A stretch of DNA of 64,000 nt from Agromyces mangrovi (lineage in GTDB: Bacteria > Actinomycetota > Actinomycetes > Actinomycetales > Microbacteriaceae): positions 186,001-250,000 of the forward strand of contig NZ_AP027737.1 in NCBI RefSeq assembly GCF_030296695.1. The letters run 5' to 3'. A program made the position numbers and the translations under genes. Within the stretch, counting starts at the first letter, position 1, and the number at the start of each line of letters is the position of its first letter. Of this stretch, positions 19,831 to 31,240 are shown piece by piece. The notes beneath the pieces are model-generated. The model saw only the letters and a program-made list of their open reading frames with translations. It ran no database searches and had not been told where the DNA came from.

Positions 19831-22800
19831 TCATGGCGTCCCCCGCGGGCGGGGAGCGAATCCCAGTTCGTGATGGCGTCGGACCAGTACACCGCGCCGT
19901 TGCTCGTTCGGACGAATCGCACCTGGATGCGGTCGTTGTTGCGGATGCCGAGGCTGTTCCAGATGACGACCGAGCCGTTCGTGCCGATCGAGTACGTGTT
20001 CTCGGTGAGGCCCGCATTGCTGCCGTTGATGAACGTCGTGATGCGGTAGGAGCCGGCCGGGAAGTCGTGGTAGTCGATGCCCACGTAGCGGCAGCCCGAG
20101 CACGAGGTCGGCGAGATGCTCCCCTTGAAGATCGTGCCGCCCGGCTCCGGCGGCGGCGGGGCCGTCGGCGTGTCGCGGTTCGACGCCGCCCACGGACCGC
20201 ACCCACGCGCGTTGCACGCTCGCACCTCGTAGCGGTACCGGGTGCCGTTGCTGCCGGTGATCGCGTCGCTGCGGCTCGTCGTCGTGCCCGAGGCGCTCGA
20301 GCCCTCGGTGAACCGCCACCGGTACTCGGTGACGGCGCGGCCGCCGTTGTCGGCGGGAGCGGTCCACGACATGTTGAGCCGCGCATTGCCGGTCTGCGAC
20401 GCCGAGAGGGTGACGCTGCGCGGTGCCGTCGGCACGCCGTAGGGCACGATCGCGGTGCTGCGCGACGACGCCGTGGAGGTGCCGATGGCGTTCGTGGCGG
20501 TGACCCAGAACTGGTACGACGAGCCGTTCGACAGCCCCGTGATGGTCTGGTTCGTACCGGCGGCGCCGGCCCCGAAGCTGCGCGACCCGCCGCCCGACCA
20601 GTGGACCGTGTACCCCGTGATCGGCGAGTTGTTGGTCGCCGGGGCGTTCCAGCGTACGGTGGCGCTGCCGTCGCCCGGCGACGTCGTCGGCGTGTTCGGC
20701 GCGTCCGGCGCGTCGCGCACGACGACCGTGAGCCGCCCCTGGGTCTCGCGTGCGGGGTCGCGCGTGGCGTCCTGGATGCGGTAGACGACGCTGAGGGTGC
20801 CCGTGAAGGCCGCACCCGTGGTCACGCTCACGTTCTGCCCGGTGAACGACACCGACGCATTGCTGCCGACGCTCGCCTGGTCGATCTGCGCATCGACGAT
20901 GCGCAGCGGGTCGGGCGCGAACGGGTTGAAGTCGTTCGCGAGCACGTTCACCTGCCGCGTCTGCGCGCGGGTCATCTCGAGCTGGTCGTCGACCGCCTCG
21001 GGCTTGGGCCGCGACGACGACACGACGCTCACCTCGACCGAGCCGGGCACGCTGAACTCGTCGAAGCCGACGGTGAAGGTCAGGGTCGCCGTCGTGCCCG
21101 GCTGCACGCCGAGCGGGGCCTCGAGGGTGAGGATGCTGCCCTCGAGCGTCGGCACGATGTCGGCGGTGCCGCCCGCGAGGCCGCCGTAGGCGAGACGGGC
21201 GAGCACGTCGGGGTTCGGGTGGGCGCTCGAGTCGCGCAGGTCGACCTGCACCGGCTCCTCGCCCGCCTCGATCTGCACCGTGCGCGGCGTGAAGGTCGGC
21301 GGCACGTCGGTGAAGTCGGCGGAGCCGACCGTGACCGGGATGGTCAGGAACGCGGTGCGCTCGGCCTGCTCGGCCGTGCCCGGGGCATCCGTCACCTCGA
21401 AGGTGACCGACGCCTGCCCGCGGTAGTCGGTCGCCGGCGTGTAGGCGAGCGTCGCGGCGTCGGCGAGCACGGGGCTGCCGTCGGCGTTCGTCGCACCGGC
21501 CGAGAGCACCTCGATCGGCCGGCCGCTCGGCACGACGACGATGTCGGCGAGGTTCCAGGAGAGCTGGCCGTTCATGCGCACGAACTGCTCGCCGATGTCG
21601 GCGAGGTACGGCAGCGGGAACTGCTCCTCCTCGGGCTGCTCCTCGTCCTCCTCCTCCGCGGCGAGGGCCTCCGGATCGAGCACGGGCGGCACGATCACGA
21701 ACGCCATCGCCGAGAGGTCGTCGATCTCGTTGGCGAGCCGGTACGCCACGGCCTGTCGCTCGTCGCTCGGCGCGACCTCGATCGCGCCGTTCGGCAGCAC
21801 CGTGCCGGCGCCCGCGTTCGGGCCCTCGAGCGTGACGACGAGGTCGTCGACGAGGCCGCCGGGATTCTGCGCGTCGTCGAGCGGGTGCACGGTGACGGTG
21901 TCGACGTCGAGCACCTCCTCGGGCTCGATCACCTGGTCCTCCGCGGACGGCGGGTCGATGCGGGCGTCCTCGGTGACCTTCACCTGCACGTACGCCGCGT
22001 CGGCGCCGCCGTGCCCGTTGGTGATCTCGTAGCGCAGCGAGAAGCCGCCCTCCTGCTCGGGCGCCGTGACGACCACCCGGTTCGCGCGCACCTCCGCCTC
22101 GAGCGCCATGTCGACGTTCGCGAGCTGCTCGTCGACGCGGATCGCGTAGCCGCTCGGGTCGGAGTCGTTGGCGAGCACGTCGATCGAGCCGGTGCGGCCC
22201 GGCCGCAACTCGACCACGTCGTCGACCGCGTTCGGCGGCGGCGTGACCGCGGGGCGCGGGATCACGCCGATGCGCACGGTGCCCGTCGCGACCGCACCCG
22301 ACGTGTCGACGACCTCGTACTCGAACGCGTCGGTGCCCGTCGACCCGTCGAACGCCTCGTACGTGAAGCTCGTGCTGGTCGACTCGACGACGCGGCCGAG
22401 CGACGGCGGCGAGGTGACGCCGCGCAGCGTCACCGAGTCGCCGTCGGGGTCGATGCCGTCGAGCGGCACGTCGACCTCGACGGTCGAACCGGCGAAGGTG
22501 CGCGCCGTGAGCGGTGCGGGCAACGGCGCGTCGTTGTCGCCCGAGGGCGTGACGAGGAACGTCACCGAGGTGGTCGCGGTCTCCTCGAACTCGTCGGCGA
22601 TCGTGTAGGAGACGCGGTAGGTGCCGGGCTCGTCGGGCGCCTGGAAGCGCACCGTGTCGCCGGTGACGAAGGCGAGCCCCTCCTCGGGTCCCTCCGCGAG
22701 CTCGGCCTCCACGTGGAAGGGCGCGGAGTCGGGGTGCACGTCGTTGGCGGTGACGGCGACGGTCGCGATGTCGCCCGCCCGCACGGTCGCGCTGTCGGCC

Positions 22801-25141
22801 ACGGCGATGGGCGGCTGGTGCTTCACGAGCGGCGGCACGGGCACGACGGCGACGGACGCCTCGGCCGTCGACGCCCCGTCGGAGACGGTGTACCCGAACT
22901 GCAGCGGCTCGGTGAGCGCCTCGGACGCCGTCACGCGGGCGACCGCGTTGCCGAGCAGCTCGACCGTGACGAGGTCGCCCACGCCGTCGAGGTCGACCGA
23001 CTGCACCGCGAGCACCCGACCGTTCGGCGACGTGTCGTTCGCGAGCAGCGGCACGCTGGTCGGCTCCCCGGCGCGCAGGTACGCGGTGTCGGTCACGGCG
23101 ATCGGCGGCAGCGCACCCTCGGGCGGCTCGAGCACGTCGACCCGGATCAGCCCGACGCTCACCGCGTCGCCCGCCGCGAGGTCGTAGGTGAAGAGGTGGC
23201 TGCCGACCTCGTTGGCACGGAAGGCGACGGTGCCGAGCTCGGTGTTGGCCGTGACATCCGCCCCCTCGACCTCGGCGACGCCGAGCAGCGAGAGCGGCGC
23301 CCCCGACGGGCTGAGGTCGTTCTCGAGCGGATCGAGCAGCACCTGCTCGCCCGCGAACACCTGCGCGTGGTCGGGCGTGCCGACCGGGTTGAGGCTGCCC
23401 GTCGGCTTGACGTCGACCGTGAGCGTGCCGGTCGCCGTGGCTACCCCGTCGGAGACGACGAACTGCACCTCCTTCAGGCCGATCTCGCCCGTGCGGTGCT
23501 CGAACGTGACGTACCCGTCGGGGCCGAAGCGCACCGAGTCGCCGCTCGTCGGCGACGCGTTCACGAGGTACAGGTCGTCGCCGTCGGGGTCGTTCCAGTC
23601 GGCGAGCACGTTGTAGCCGATCGAACGGCCCTGCTCGACGCTCACGGCCGCCTCGCGGTGCGGCACGGGCGGCAGGTTCTCCCCGGCGGGCGCACGGTCA
23701 CGTCGACCTGCGCCTCCGCGACGCCGAGGCGCCCGTCGTCGACGGTGTACCGGAACGAGAGGGTGCCGGATGCCCCGGGCGCCGGCGTGAACTGCAGCGC
23801 GCGCGACCCGTCGATGAACTCGAGCCGCCCGGCCGATTCGGGGATCTCGCTCGTGCCCGCGATCGTCAGCACGTCGCCGTCTGGGTCGGTGTCGTTCTCG
23901 AGCACCTCGAGGATCGTGGCGCGGCCGGGCCGCACGCCCAGCTCGTCGTCGCGCGCGGTCGGCGGGCGGTTCACGTCGGTGCGCTCGGCGAGCGTGTCCT
24001 CGAACGACTGGGTCGAGCTCTTCTCGTCGCCCTCCTCGTCGTCGTACTCGACGGGCGGCGTGACCTCCTCCCAGTTGTCGACCAGGCGCATGTCGGAGTC
24101 GACCAGCCAGGTGTCGCCGTTGGAGAGGTTGTTCAGCGCGATCACGTTGCGGTTGCGGCGGAACTCCAGTTCGGCACCCGCGGTCGGCTGGTCGATGCGG
24201 TATCGCTCCGCGCCGTCGTCGCAGGCGAACAGGTAGGCCTGGGCGATCGCCCACGCCCCGTGGGCGCACCCGTCGAGGCGAACGGGGGCGGATGCCTCGG
24301 AGGGCGTCGTCGCCGGCACGTCGAGTCCCGCGTCGACGTTCGTCGCGTCCCCGCCGTCGAGCGGCACTTCGACGAGGCCCGTGCCGGTCGCGAGCAGCAC
24401 GTCGTCGTCGGCGTCGCCGGGCTGCTGGAGGCGCAGCGCGACCTCGTCGAGCGGGCGCGCCTCGCCGTCGACCACGAGCGCGTTCGCGTCGCGGTCGAGC
24501 ACGACCGGTTCGTCGCCGACCGTCGAGAGCTCGTGGTCGCCGATCGCGGGCAGTTGCGTCACCGACGCGACGGCGTCGCCCTGCGCGACGCGCGCGAGCA
24601 CGCGCTGCTCGGGCGAGGTCGCGAAGGTCGTGCCCTCACGGGAGACGACCAGCCGGGACCCCTCGCCGAGCATCGCCACGGGCTCGGCGTCGATCGTCGA
24701 GAGGACGAGTTCGCCGGCGGCATCCGTGACCCAGAGCTCGCCCGCGGGCGACAGCACCGCCAGGGTGTGGCCGCCGAACGCGACCTGCGAACCGGGCGGC
24801 ACGTCCACGCGCTGGCCGAGCGTCGTGAACGCGGGATCGACGCGCTCCACCGAGCCCACCGACTCGTCGTGGAGGAAGACGTCGTCGCCGTCCTGCAGCA
24901 CGTCGAAGGCGTTCGAGGCCGCGTTCACGGCGCCGTCGAGCTCCTCGATCTGGCGGTTCAGGCGACCCGCGAGGAGCTGCTCGCCGTTCGTGACCCAGAC
25001 CTCGCGGGCTGTCAGGTCGACATCGGCGACGGGGAACCCGCGATGCAGCACGGCCGCGCCGATCGTGCCGCTGGCGAGCACGGAGAGGATCACCGTGGTG
25101 GCCGTGCTGCGACGCGCACGGAGCCAGGAGGTGATCGTCAT
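19831..25141 (-). CDS. Giant Ig/cadherin-like and fibronectin III surface protein (frame broken at two sites)
   Basis: About 1770 residues. An N-terminal membrane segment (TATTVILSVLASGTIGAAV) serves as a signal anchor. Residues ~40-400 look like a beta-propeller (repeats such as GELWVTDAAGELVLSTIDAE). From ~410 to ~1470 about nine or more Ig/cadherin-like repeats follow, each with a calcium-type loop such as NDTDPDGDVLTI, NDTSPNGRVL, NDVHPDSAP, NDSDPSGYAI. Then come two fibronectin III domains (GSATVRWNAP, RLNMSWTAPADNGG) and a C-terminal module with CSGC. No LPXTG sorting signal. Frame breaks: 23681-23684 (restores VTVRPPGENLPPVPHRE) and 19840-19844 (restores a stop after PARGGTP, ATGA overlap). 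Confidence 0.85.
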
Positions 25142-25265
25142 GCGCGTGCCCTCGGTCCTCTCCCCGGTCGTGCCGTCGGGCACCGTCGCTCACGCACGCC
25201 GAACGCGAGCGGCTCCGGCGCCGACTGGAAACCTAACACGACCCCGGAGTCCGCTCCGATGGGCA

Positions 25266-25981
25266 TCAGTCCCCATCCACAGCAGTGGCGACCTCGGCCG
25301 GCTGGTCGAGCAGCGGCAGGTCGTCCCGGCTCACCAGCCGGGTCGCGACGGCGTACTCCACGAGCCTCGCCCGCCGGTTGGTCGCCAGCTTGCCCCGCCC
25401 CCGCGCAGCCCGCTCACGCCGATGCGGTCGAGCTTGTCGCAGACGTTGTCGAGCTTGCGGTTGAAGGTCGTCATGCTCCAGCCGAGTCGTGCCGCCGCGT
25501 CGGCCGACGACGGCACCTCGCCGCGGCCCGGCACCTGCTGGGTGAGCACACCCTCGCTGAGCGCCACGATCAGCTGCCGCTGGCTCGTCGTGAGCGTGAC
25601 CGGCAGCACCGTCGTTCCACCCACCTCCGACTGCGCGGACACCGACGTGCGGAAGAAGTCGCCCCCGGCCTCGATCGTGAGGTCGTAGGTCGTCGAGCCC
25701 GCGCTGAACATCACGTGCAGCGTCTCGAAGACGACGGGGATGCGGGCGCCGGGCGCGAGCCAGGCCTGCACGGCTCCCGTGGCATCCGTCACCGTCGCAG
25801 TCAGCAGATGGCCGACGTTCGCCAGCCACCACAGCCCGAACTCCTCCGACAGGGTGAGGAAGGTGCGGTGCAGGTACGGATTCTCGTCGACGACGAGGTC
25901 GCCCTCGCGGCCGATGCGGAACTCGGTGCCCGGCTCGACCACGTACTGCTCGCCGCAGAAGTCCACCTGCAGCGGCCTCAC
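25266..25981 (-). CDS. FHA-domain protein with C-terminal helix-turn-helix-like region (frame broken by one missing base)
   Basis: 238 residues. An FHA fold fills the first ~110 residues, with FRIGREGDLVV, NPYLHRTFLTL and WWLANVG, so it probably reads phosphothreonine made by the kinase encoded just upstream. Residues ~145-215 (LTTSQRQLIVALSEGVLTQ, AAARLGWSMTTFNRKLDNVC) resemble a winged helix-turn-helix; DNA binding is inferred, not shown. The C-terminus is completed (GKLATNRRARLVEYAVATR) by one extra base in 25393-25402. The GTG start at 25981 overlaps the kinase stop by 4 bases. Confidence 0.8.
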
Positions 25982-27652
25982 GGGGTGCACCCCGGGTCGG
26001 GTCGGAGAGCTTGCTGCCGCGCTGCACCTGCACGTCGATGCAGACCGTCGTGCCCGCGGGTGCGTCGACCACGACCGTGTCCTGCCCCGGGTCGAGCACC
26101 GAGGGCGAGCCGCTGCCGTCGGCGGGCTCCCAGCGGAACCGGTCGCCGTCGACCGCGTCGGGGTTCGCGAGGGTGAAGGTCGCGCTGCCGCCCTCGACCT
26201 CGGCGGTCACCTCCGGCGCGGGCACGGCGACGCCCGCGACCGCGCTGCCGGACTCGCCGTCGGCGTCGTCCGCGCCGGGGGCGTTCGGGCCGAGTCCGCC
26301 GCCGAGCAGCACGGCCGCGGCGATGGCGGCGCCGACGACCGCGACGGATGCCACGGAGATCCAGACGGCCGCGCCCGACCGCCGCCGTGCGGGCGCCTGT
26401 TCGCGCTGCGGGAGCTCGTCGGTGGTGCGGTCGTGCGCCTCGGTGCCCGCGCGCACCTCGCCGCGCAGCACGGTGCCCTCCTCGACCGCGGACTCGGCGG
26501 AGCGGCCGTCGGCCGACGGGGCGAAGCGCCGGGTCTGCGCCGCGACCGCGGGCATCTCGCGCATGCGGGTCGCGTCCACCTGGGCCTGAGCCGGGGTGTC
26601 GCGCGGCTGAAGCGCGCGCGGCGGCGCGCCGATCGCCGTCTGCGCGACGACCGGGGTGACCGAGCGCGCACGGGTGGCGTCGTCGTCGTGCGGGGCGTCT
26701 CCCCGCGGCTGCGGCGGGGCCGGGGCGTCGGCGAGCTTCGGCACGTCGAGCGGCGTCGGTGCGTAGCCGAGCTCGAGCTCCACGCGCTGCAGTGCGCGGG
26801 CGAACTCGACGACGCCCTGGTAGCGCTGCGAGCGTCGGCCGGCCATGCCCTTCGCGAGCACCGCCGCGAGCGAGGCCGGCACGTCGTCGCGCGCGATGGG
26901 GGTGATCGCGCCGCGCTCGATGCGCCCGATCAGGTCGAGCGTGCCGTTCGAGCGCCCGACGATCTCGAACGGGGTGCGGCCCGCGAGCAGCGTGTGCACC
27001 GTCGCCGCCAGCGAGAACACGTCGCTGCGGGCGTCGGGGCGCGGGTCGTCCTCGAACATCTCCGGCGGCGACCAGGGCACCGACATGCCGACCGCCGAGC
27101 GACTGCCCGACGTGCCGTCGCTCGTCGCCGGAACGCTCGTCGACGTGTGCACGGGCAGCTCGTCGTCGAGCGCCGAGGCGATGCCGAAGTCGGTGAGCGC
27201 GGGCCAGCCGTAGTCGTTGGTGAGCACGTTGGCGGGCTTGATGTCGCGGTGCAGGATGCCGGCGGCGTGCGCGGTCGCGACGGCGCCGGCGAGTCGGATG
27301 CCCGTGCGCAGCGCGTCGTCGACCGCGAACCGCTCGCGCTTGTACCGCTCCGCGAGGCTCGGGCCGGCGCAGTACTCCATGACGAAGTACGGCCGCCCGT
27401 CGGGGGCGACGTCGGCGTGGTGGATCGCGACGATGTACGGGTGCGACGACAGCTGTGCCATCACGTTCGCCTCGGCGACGAAGCCCGCACGCACCTCGTC
27501 GTCGAGCGTCTCCGTGTGCAGCACCTTCACCGCGACCTGGCGGCGCGGCAGCTGCTGCTCGTAGAGGTACACGTCGGCGAAGCCCCCGACCCGAGCACGC
27601 GGGCGAAGGTGAGGCCGGGCAGCTCCGGCGCCGCGGCGGGTGCGCGCCTCAC
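25978..27652 (-). CDS. Transmembrane Ser/Thr protein kinase (PknB-type; frame broken at both ends)
   Basis: About 558 residues. Kinase domain: glycine loop VLGSGGFADVYL, AVKVL lysine, HRDIKPANVLTND catalytic loop, TDFGIA, and SPPE in place of APE. A long proline-rich linker is followed by one membrane segment (VWISVASVAVVGAAIAAAVLL) and a short external domain (~110 residues) resembling a single fibronectin-like module. The first ~20 residues need an extra base in the run at 27583-27587, and the C-terminal stop needs one in a four-base run at 25982-25985 or 25990-25993. GTG start at 27652 overlaps the FHA gene stop. Confidence 0.9.
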
Positions 27653-29024
27653 GGCCGCTCCACCAGGGTCAGCTCGTGGCCGCCGCCGAGGTCGATCAGC
27701 GTGCCGGGGATCACGGGCGTGGGGTCGCCGCCACGGAGTCGCTGCGGCGCACGACCGGGCAGCGTGACGACGGTGCCGTTGCGCGAGTCGAGGTCGGTGA
27801 CGACGACGGTGCCGCCCTCGACCGCGACGCGGAAGTGGCTGCGCGAGATGTCGGGGTCGCCGCGGCCGACCTGCACCGGTCGGGGCTCGCGCGGTCCGGG
27901 GAAGCGATCGACCGCGGGGGCGCGACCGACCAGCAGGTCGACGTCGATCTCCTCGGTGGTGCCGTCGGCCAGGCGGAGCGCGAACGCGGGCCCGCGCGGC
28001 GCGTCGGGTGCGGGAGCCGCCGCCTCGCCCGGCGCGCGGTCTCCCGCGGCGCGGCGCGCGGCCCGGAGGTCGTCGCCGAGCACGGTGAGGCCGTCGTGGT
28101 CGGTGTCGGGGGCGTCCTCCGGTTGCGGCGCGGAGGACGGCCGAGGGGGCCGATCGCCGCTGACGAACGAGGGCACCTCGATGGTGCCCGCGGCGGGCGC
28201 CGAGCGCTCGTCGGGCGCCGGAGCCGGCGGCGCGGACGGGACGACCGCTGACGGCACCACCGCGGACGGCAGGCCGATCGCGGCGGGGGCGGGGAACGGG
28301 CGAGGGGCGTGCTCCGCCGGCGCCGAGGGGTCCGGGGCGGCGGCACGTGCCCCGCTCGGGCGCATCGCGGTCGCGGCGTCGACGTCGTCGTCTGCAGGCT
28401 CGCCGTGCTCGGACTCGGGATCCGGCTCGGGGACCGCCGTGCGCTCAGGGACTGCCGTGCGCTCGGGGATCGCCGTGCGCTCCGGGATGGCCGTCTGCTC
28501 GGACGCGGCCGGGGCGTCCACCGCCGAGACGTCGGCGGGCGCGACGTCGGGCTCAGCGGCATCCGTGTCCGCGGCATCCGGAACCCCCGGCGCAGCCCAC
28601 TCGATCGCCGCGGCGGGCACGACCCCTGCCACGACCGGGAGTCCCGCCTCGCCAGCTGCGTCCCGCGTGCCGGCGAACGCAGCGCGCACGCGAGTACCCC
28701 GCGGCACCACGGCCTCCGCCCAGGTCGACACGCCCGTGCCGTCGCAGGCGACCTCGCCGTCGGGCCCGTCGACCACCGCGCGCACGCCGCGTGCGATCAC
28801 GCGGATGGCCGGGGCATCCGCCCCCGCTCCGCGGAGACGAGCAGGAACGACGGCGTCGCGCCGAGGCCCTGCGCGGTGAGCGCCTCGAGCACGTCACCCG
28901 CGGCGTGCCCGCCGTCGGGTCGGCCGAGCAGCAGCGCTCGCGCGCGCTCGCCGCGCACCGCGAGCACGTGCCGTTCGCCGACGTCGACGAGCCAGTCGCC
29001 CGCATCAGGCAGGTAGCGATGCAT
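27649..29024 (-). CDS. FHA-domain protein with long low-complexity linker (frame broken by one missing base)
   Basis: 458 residues after repair. The N-terminal ~160 residues (MHRYLPDAGDWLVDVGERH) have no family I recognise. An Ala/Pro/Glu/Asp-rich linker of ~200 residues contains four copies of a six-residue repeat. The C-terminal FHA domain has LLVGRAP, DPDISRSHFRVAVEGG and DLDSRNGTVV, the usual phosphothreonine-binding pattern. A sixth base in the run at 28821-28825 joins SAERGADAPAIRVIARG. It lies between PP2C and the kinase and overlaps both, so it probably recruits kinase or substrates. Confidence 0.87.
28430..28501 (-). repeat. Four tandem 18-base units in the FHA linker
   Basis: Four imperfect in-frame units of 18 bases (28430, 28448, 28466, 28484) encode TAxPER-like hexapeptides. 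Likely replication-slippage expansion of a disordered linker. Confidence 0.8.
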
Positions 29025-29885
29025 CCCGCCCCCTCACGCGCGTGGTGGTGTCCTCGTCGACCGAGGTGTCGACCCGGTCGCGAGTGGCCTCGGGGTCGTC
29101 GTCCAGGACGTCGGCCGCGACCGACTCGACGATCAGGGCGGTGACGTTGTCGCGACCGCCGTGCTCGAGCGCCGCCTCGACCAGGCGGCGCGCCGCCTCG
29201 GCCGGATCGGGCGCCGTCGCGAGCACATCGGCGATGGCGTCGTGCGGCACCTCCTTGCTGAGGCCGTCGCTGCAGATCAGGTACGACTGGGCGGCCGCGA
29301 GCGGAATGAGCCACGCGTCGATCTCGACCGTGTCGTGTGCGCCGATCGCGCGCGTGATCACGTTGCGGTCGGGGTGCACCTCGGCCTCGTCGGGGAGGAT
29401 CAGCCCGGAGTCGACCAGCTCCTGCACGGCGGAGTGGTCGACCGTGACCTGCTCGAGCGTGCGCCCGTTCCAGCTGTAGACCCGCGAATCGCCGACGTTG
29501 AACGCCATCCAGTTGACGCCGGAGCCCTCACCCGCGTCGACCAGCGCCACGCCCGAGACGGTCGTGCCCGCCATCGCGGTGCCGTCGTCACCCGGCGTGA
29601 GCTCGCGCACGGCTCGGTTCGCGGAGTGGATCGCGTCGAGGATGCGCTCGGGCGTCGAGGGTCGCCGCTGGCGATGTGCGCGGCGAAGGTCGTGACGACG
29701 GACCGGCTCGCGGCGTCGCCGCGCGCGTGGCCGCCCATGCCGTCGGCCACTAGGAACACCGGCGGGCGCGCGAACAGGTCATCCTCGTTGACCTTGCGGA
29801 CCGCGCCGACGTCGGTCGCGGAACCGAAGCGCACGCGCACCGGGCCGCGAGCCGTCGCCAGCTCGCACTCGCCGTTCACCGCCAC
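29005..29885 (-). CDS. PP2C-family Ser/Thr phosphatase (frame broken by one missing base)
   Basis: About 293 residues. Motifs: TDVGAVRKVNEDD, LVADGMGGHARGD (metal-binding DGMGGH), GDSRVYSW, HPDRNVITRAIG, ICSDGLSKEV and DNVTALIVE. The catalytic aspartates are present. It should remove phosphate from the targets of the neighbouring kinase. Halves join when the three-base run at 29659-29661 gains one base (SGDPSTPERILDAIHS). The GTG start at 29885 is the first in frame. The 3' end overlaps the FHA start by 20 bases; the G5 run there leaves the exact stop uncertain. First gene of the operon. Confidence 0.9.
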
Positions 29886-29960
29886 GTCGACTCCGGGGTT
29901 CGATCTCCTCGTGCGCCCAGGGCGTGGCGCCGGCTCACCACGCTATCAATTCACGGGGGC

Positions 29961-30997
29961 CTACTCGTCCCCGGGGCGTCCCTCGGTGAAGTGCGGCACC
30001 TCTTCCATGAGCGAGTGGCCGCGCTTGCGGGCATCCACCCGCGCCTTGACCAGGCTCGCGACCGTCGCGACGACCATCGCGACCACGATCACCGCGAGCG
30101 ACGTCCAGGTCGAGATCTCCGGCGCCCACTCGATCGGCTCGCCGCCGTTGATGAACGGCAGCTCGTTGACGTGGGCGGCGTGCAGGAACAGCTTCACGCC
30201 GATGAACGCGAGGATGAACGCGATGCCGTACTTGAGGTACTCGAGGCGCTCGAGCAGGCCGCCGAGCAGGAAGTACAGCTGGCGCAGGCCCATGAGCGCG
30301 AAGACGTTGGCCGTGAACACGATGAATGGGCTCTGCGTGATGCCGAAGATCGCCGGGATCGAGTCGAGCGCGAAGATCAGGTCGGTGGTGCCGATCGCGA
30401 TGAACACGATGAGCATCGGCGTGAAGACCTTGGTGCCGTCGATGCGCGTGCGCAGCTTCACGCCGTCGTACTCGCTCGTGATCGCCAGCCGGCGGCGGAG
30501 CATCTTGATGAGGCGGTTGTCCTCCCCTCGCCCTCGTGGTCGCCGAACGCCTGGCCCCACGCCGTGTAGAGCAGGAACGCGCCGAAGATGTAGAAGATCC
30601 AGCTGAAGTTCTCGATGAGCTGCGCGCCGAGCAGGATGAAGATGCCGCGCAGGATGAGCGCCAGGATGATGCCCACCATCAGCACCTCCTGTTGGTACTT
30701 CCGCGGCACCGCGAAGCGGCTCATGATGATGACGAACACGAACAGGTTGTCGATCGACAGGCTGTACTCGGTCAGCCAGCCGGCGAGGAACTGCCCGCCG
30801 TGCTCGGCGTCGCCGAGCAGGAACATGAGGCCGGCGAAGATCAGCGCGAGCACCACGTAGAAGACGACCCAGGCGGTGGCCTCGCGGAACGAGGGCACGT
30901 GGGGGCGCTTCAGCACGAGCAGGAGGTCTGCGACGAGGATCAGCGTCAGGACGACGAGTGATCCCACCTCGAACCAGACAGGGAGGGCGAGTTCCAC
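29961..30997 (-). CDS. TerC/Alx-family membrane protein (frame broken by one missing base)
   Basis: 345 residues after repair, with about eight or nine membrane segments (LVVLTLILVADLLLVL, WVVFYVVLALIFAGLMFLL, IILALILRGIFILLGAQLI, etc.). Family marks: the acidic YSLSIDNLFVFVIIM and LIFALDSIPAIFGITQ segments. TerC/Alx proteins export manganese or supply it to secreted proteins. The halves join as GEGEDNRLIKMLRRRLAITSEY-type sequence when the run at 30524-30527 gains one base. GTG start at 30997 with GAAAGG eight bases upstream. A probable yybP-ykoY riboswitch lies directly upstream, which supports a manganese role. Confidence 0.9.
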
Positions 30998-31029
30998 GTA
31001 GTGGCCTTTCGGGGAGTGGGGACGGCTGA

Positions 31030-31148
31030 GCGTCGAACGTCTCTCCCCCACCCGTGGTGGTCCGCGCCCGGAACGCCTGCGGCGGCGTTCGTACTGACGA
31101 TGCGCGACTCGGAGCGAATCTGGCCCCGCGGGATACTCCCCTTCGTGC
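31030..31148 (-). ncRNA. Probable yybP-ykoY manganese riboswitch upstream of terC
   Basis: Read on the minus strand, the 5' part holds CGAAGGGGAGTATCC and the 3' part GGTGGGGGAGAGACGTTCG, the two conserved junction strands of the class, and the ends CGAA and TTCG pair as P1. Between them are hairpin sequences, including CGTCAGTACGAACGCC and GGCGTTCCGGGCGCGG. Downstream ACTCCCC (31011-31017, minus) can pair with GGGGAGT of the aptamer, a possible expression switch just before the ribosome binding site of terC. The family is known to sense Mn2+ and to precede terC/alx genes. A covariance-model search was not possible. Confidence 0.75.
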
Positions 31149-31153
31149 TGGCG

Positions 31154-31159
31154 AGTCTA
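31154..31159 (-). promoter_or_regulatory. Putative -10 of the terC riboswitch transcript
   Basis: TAGACT on the minus strand; a start about seven bases downstream would place the 5' end of the RNA just ahead of the aptamer. Confidence 0.45.
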
Positions 31160-31195
31160 GACCACGGCACGGCCGTTCTCGGCGCCGGAATGACG

Positions 31196-31230
31196 AACGC
31201 CCCCGGCTCGCATGGCGAACCGAGGGCGTT
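31196..31230 (-). terminator. Terminator hairpin after tRNA-Glu
   Basis: Eleven-base stem with one G-T pair, AACGCCCCCGG at 31196-31206 against CCGAGGGCGTT at 31220-31230, starting 11 bases after the tRNA 3' end. No strong T-tract. Confidence 0.6.
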
Positions 31231-31240
31231 CCTCGTGTTG

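Noticed and set aside
18705..24236. A 5.5-kb plus-strand open frame opposite the giant surface protein
   Set aside because: It is a composition shadow: in very GC-rich genes the antisense frame lacks stops. It is rich in Arg/His/Gly/Val, has no domain, and the minus strand has clear Ig and FN3 repeats.
18840..24269. A 1809-residue frame fusing the Ig-repeat protein to MoxR
   Set aside because: The missing base at 19840-19844 removes the stop of the first gene. MoxR has its own ATG and ribosome binding site, so two proteins are expected.
28430..28501. CRISPR or regulatory direct repeats
   Set aside because: The units are contiguous, imperfect and in frame in the FHA linker; they encode a hexapeptide repeat.
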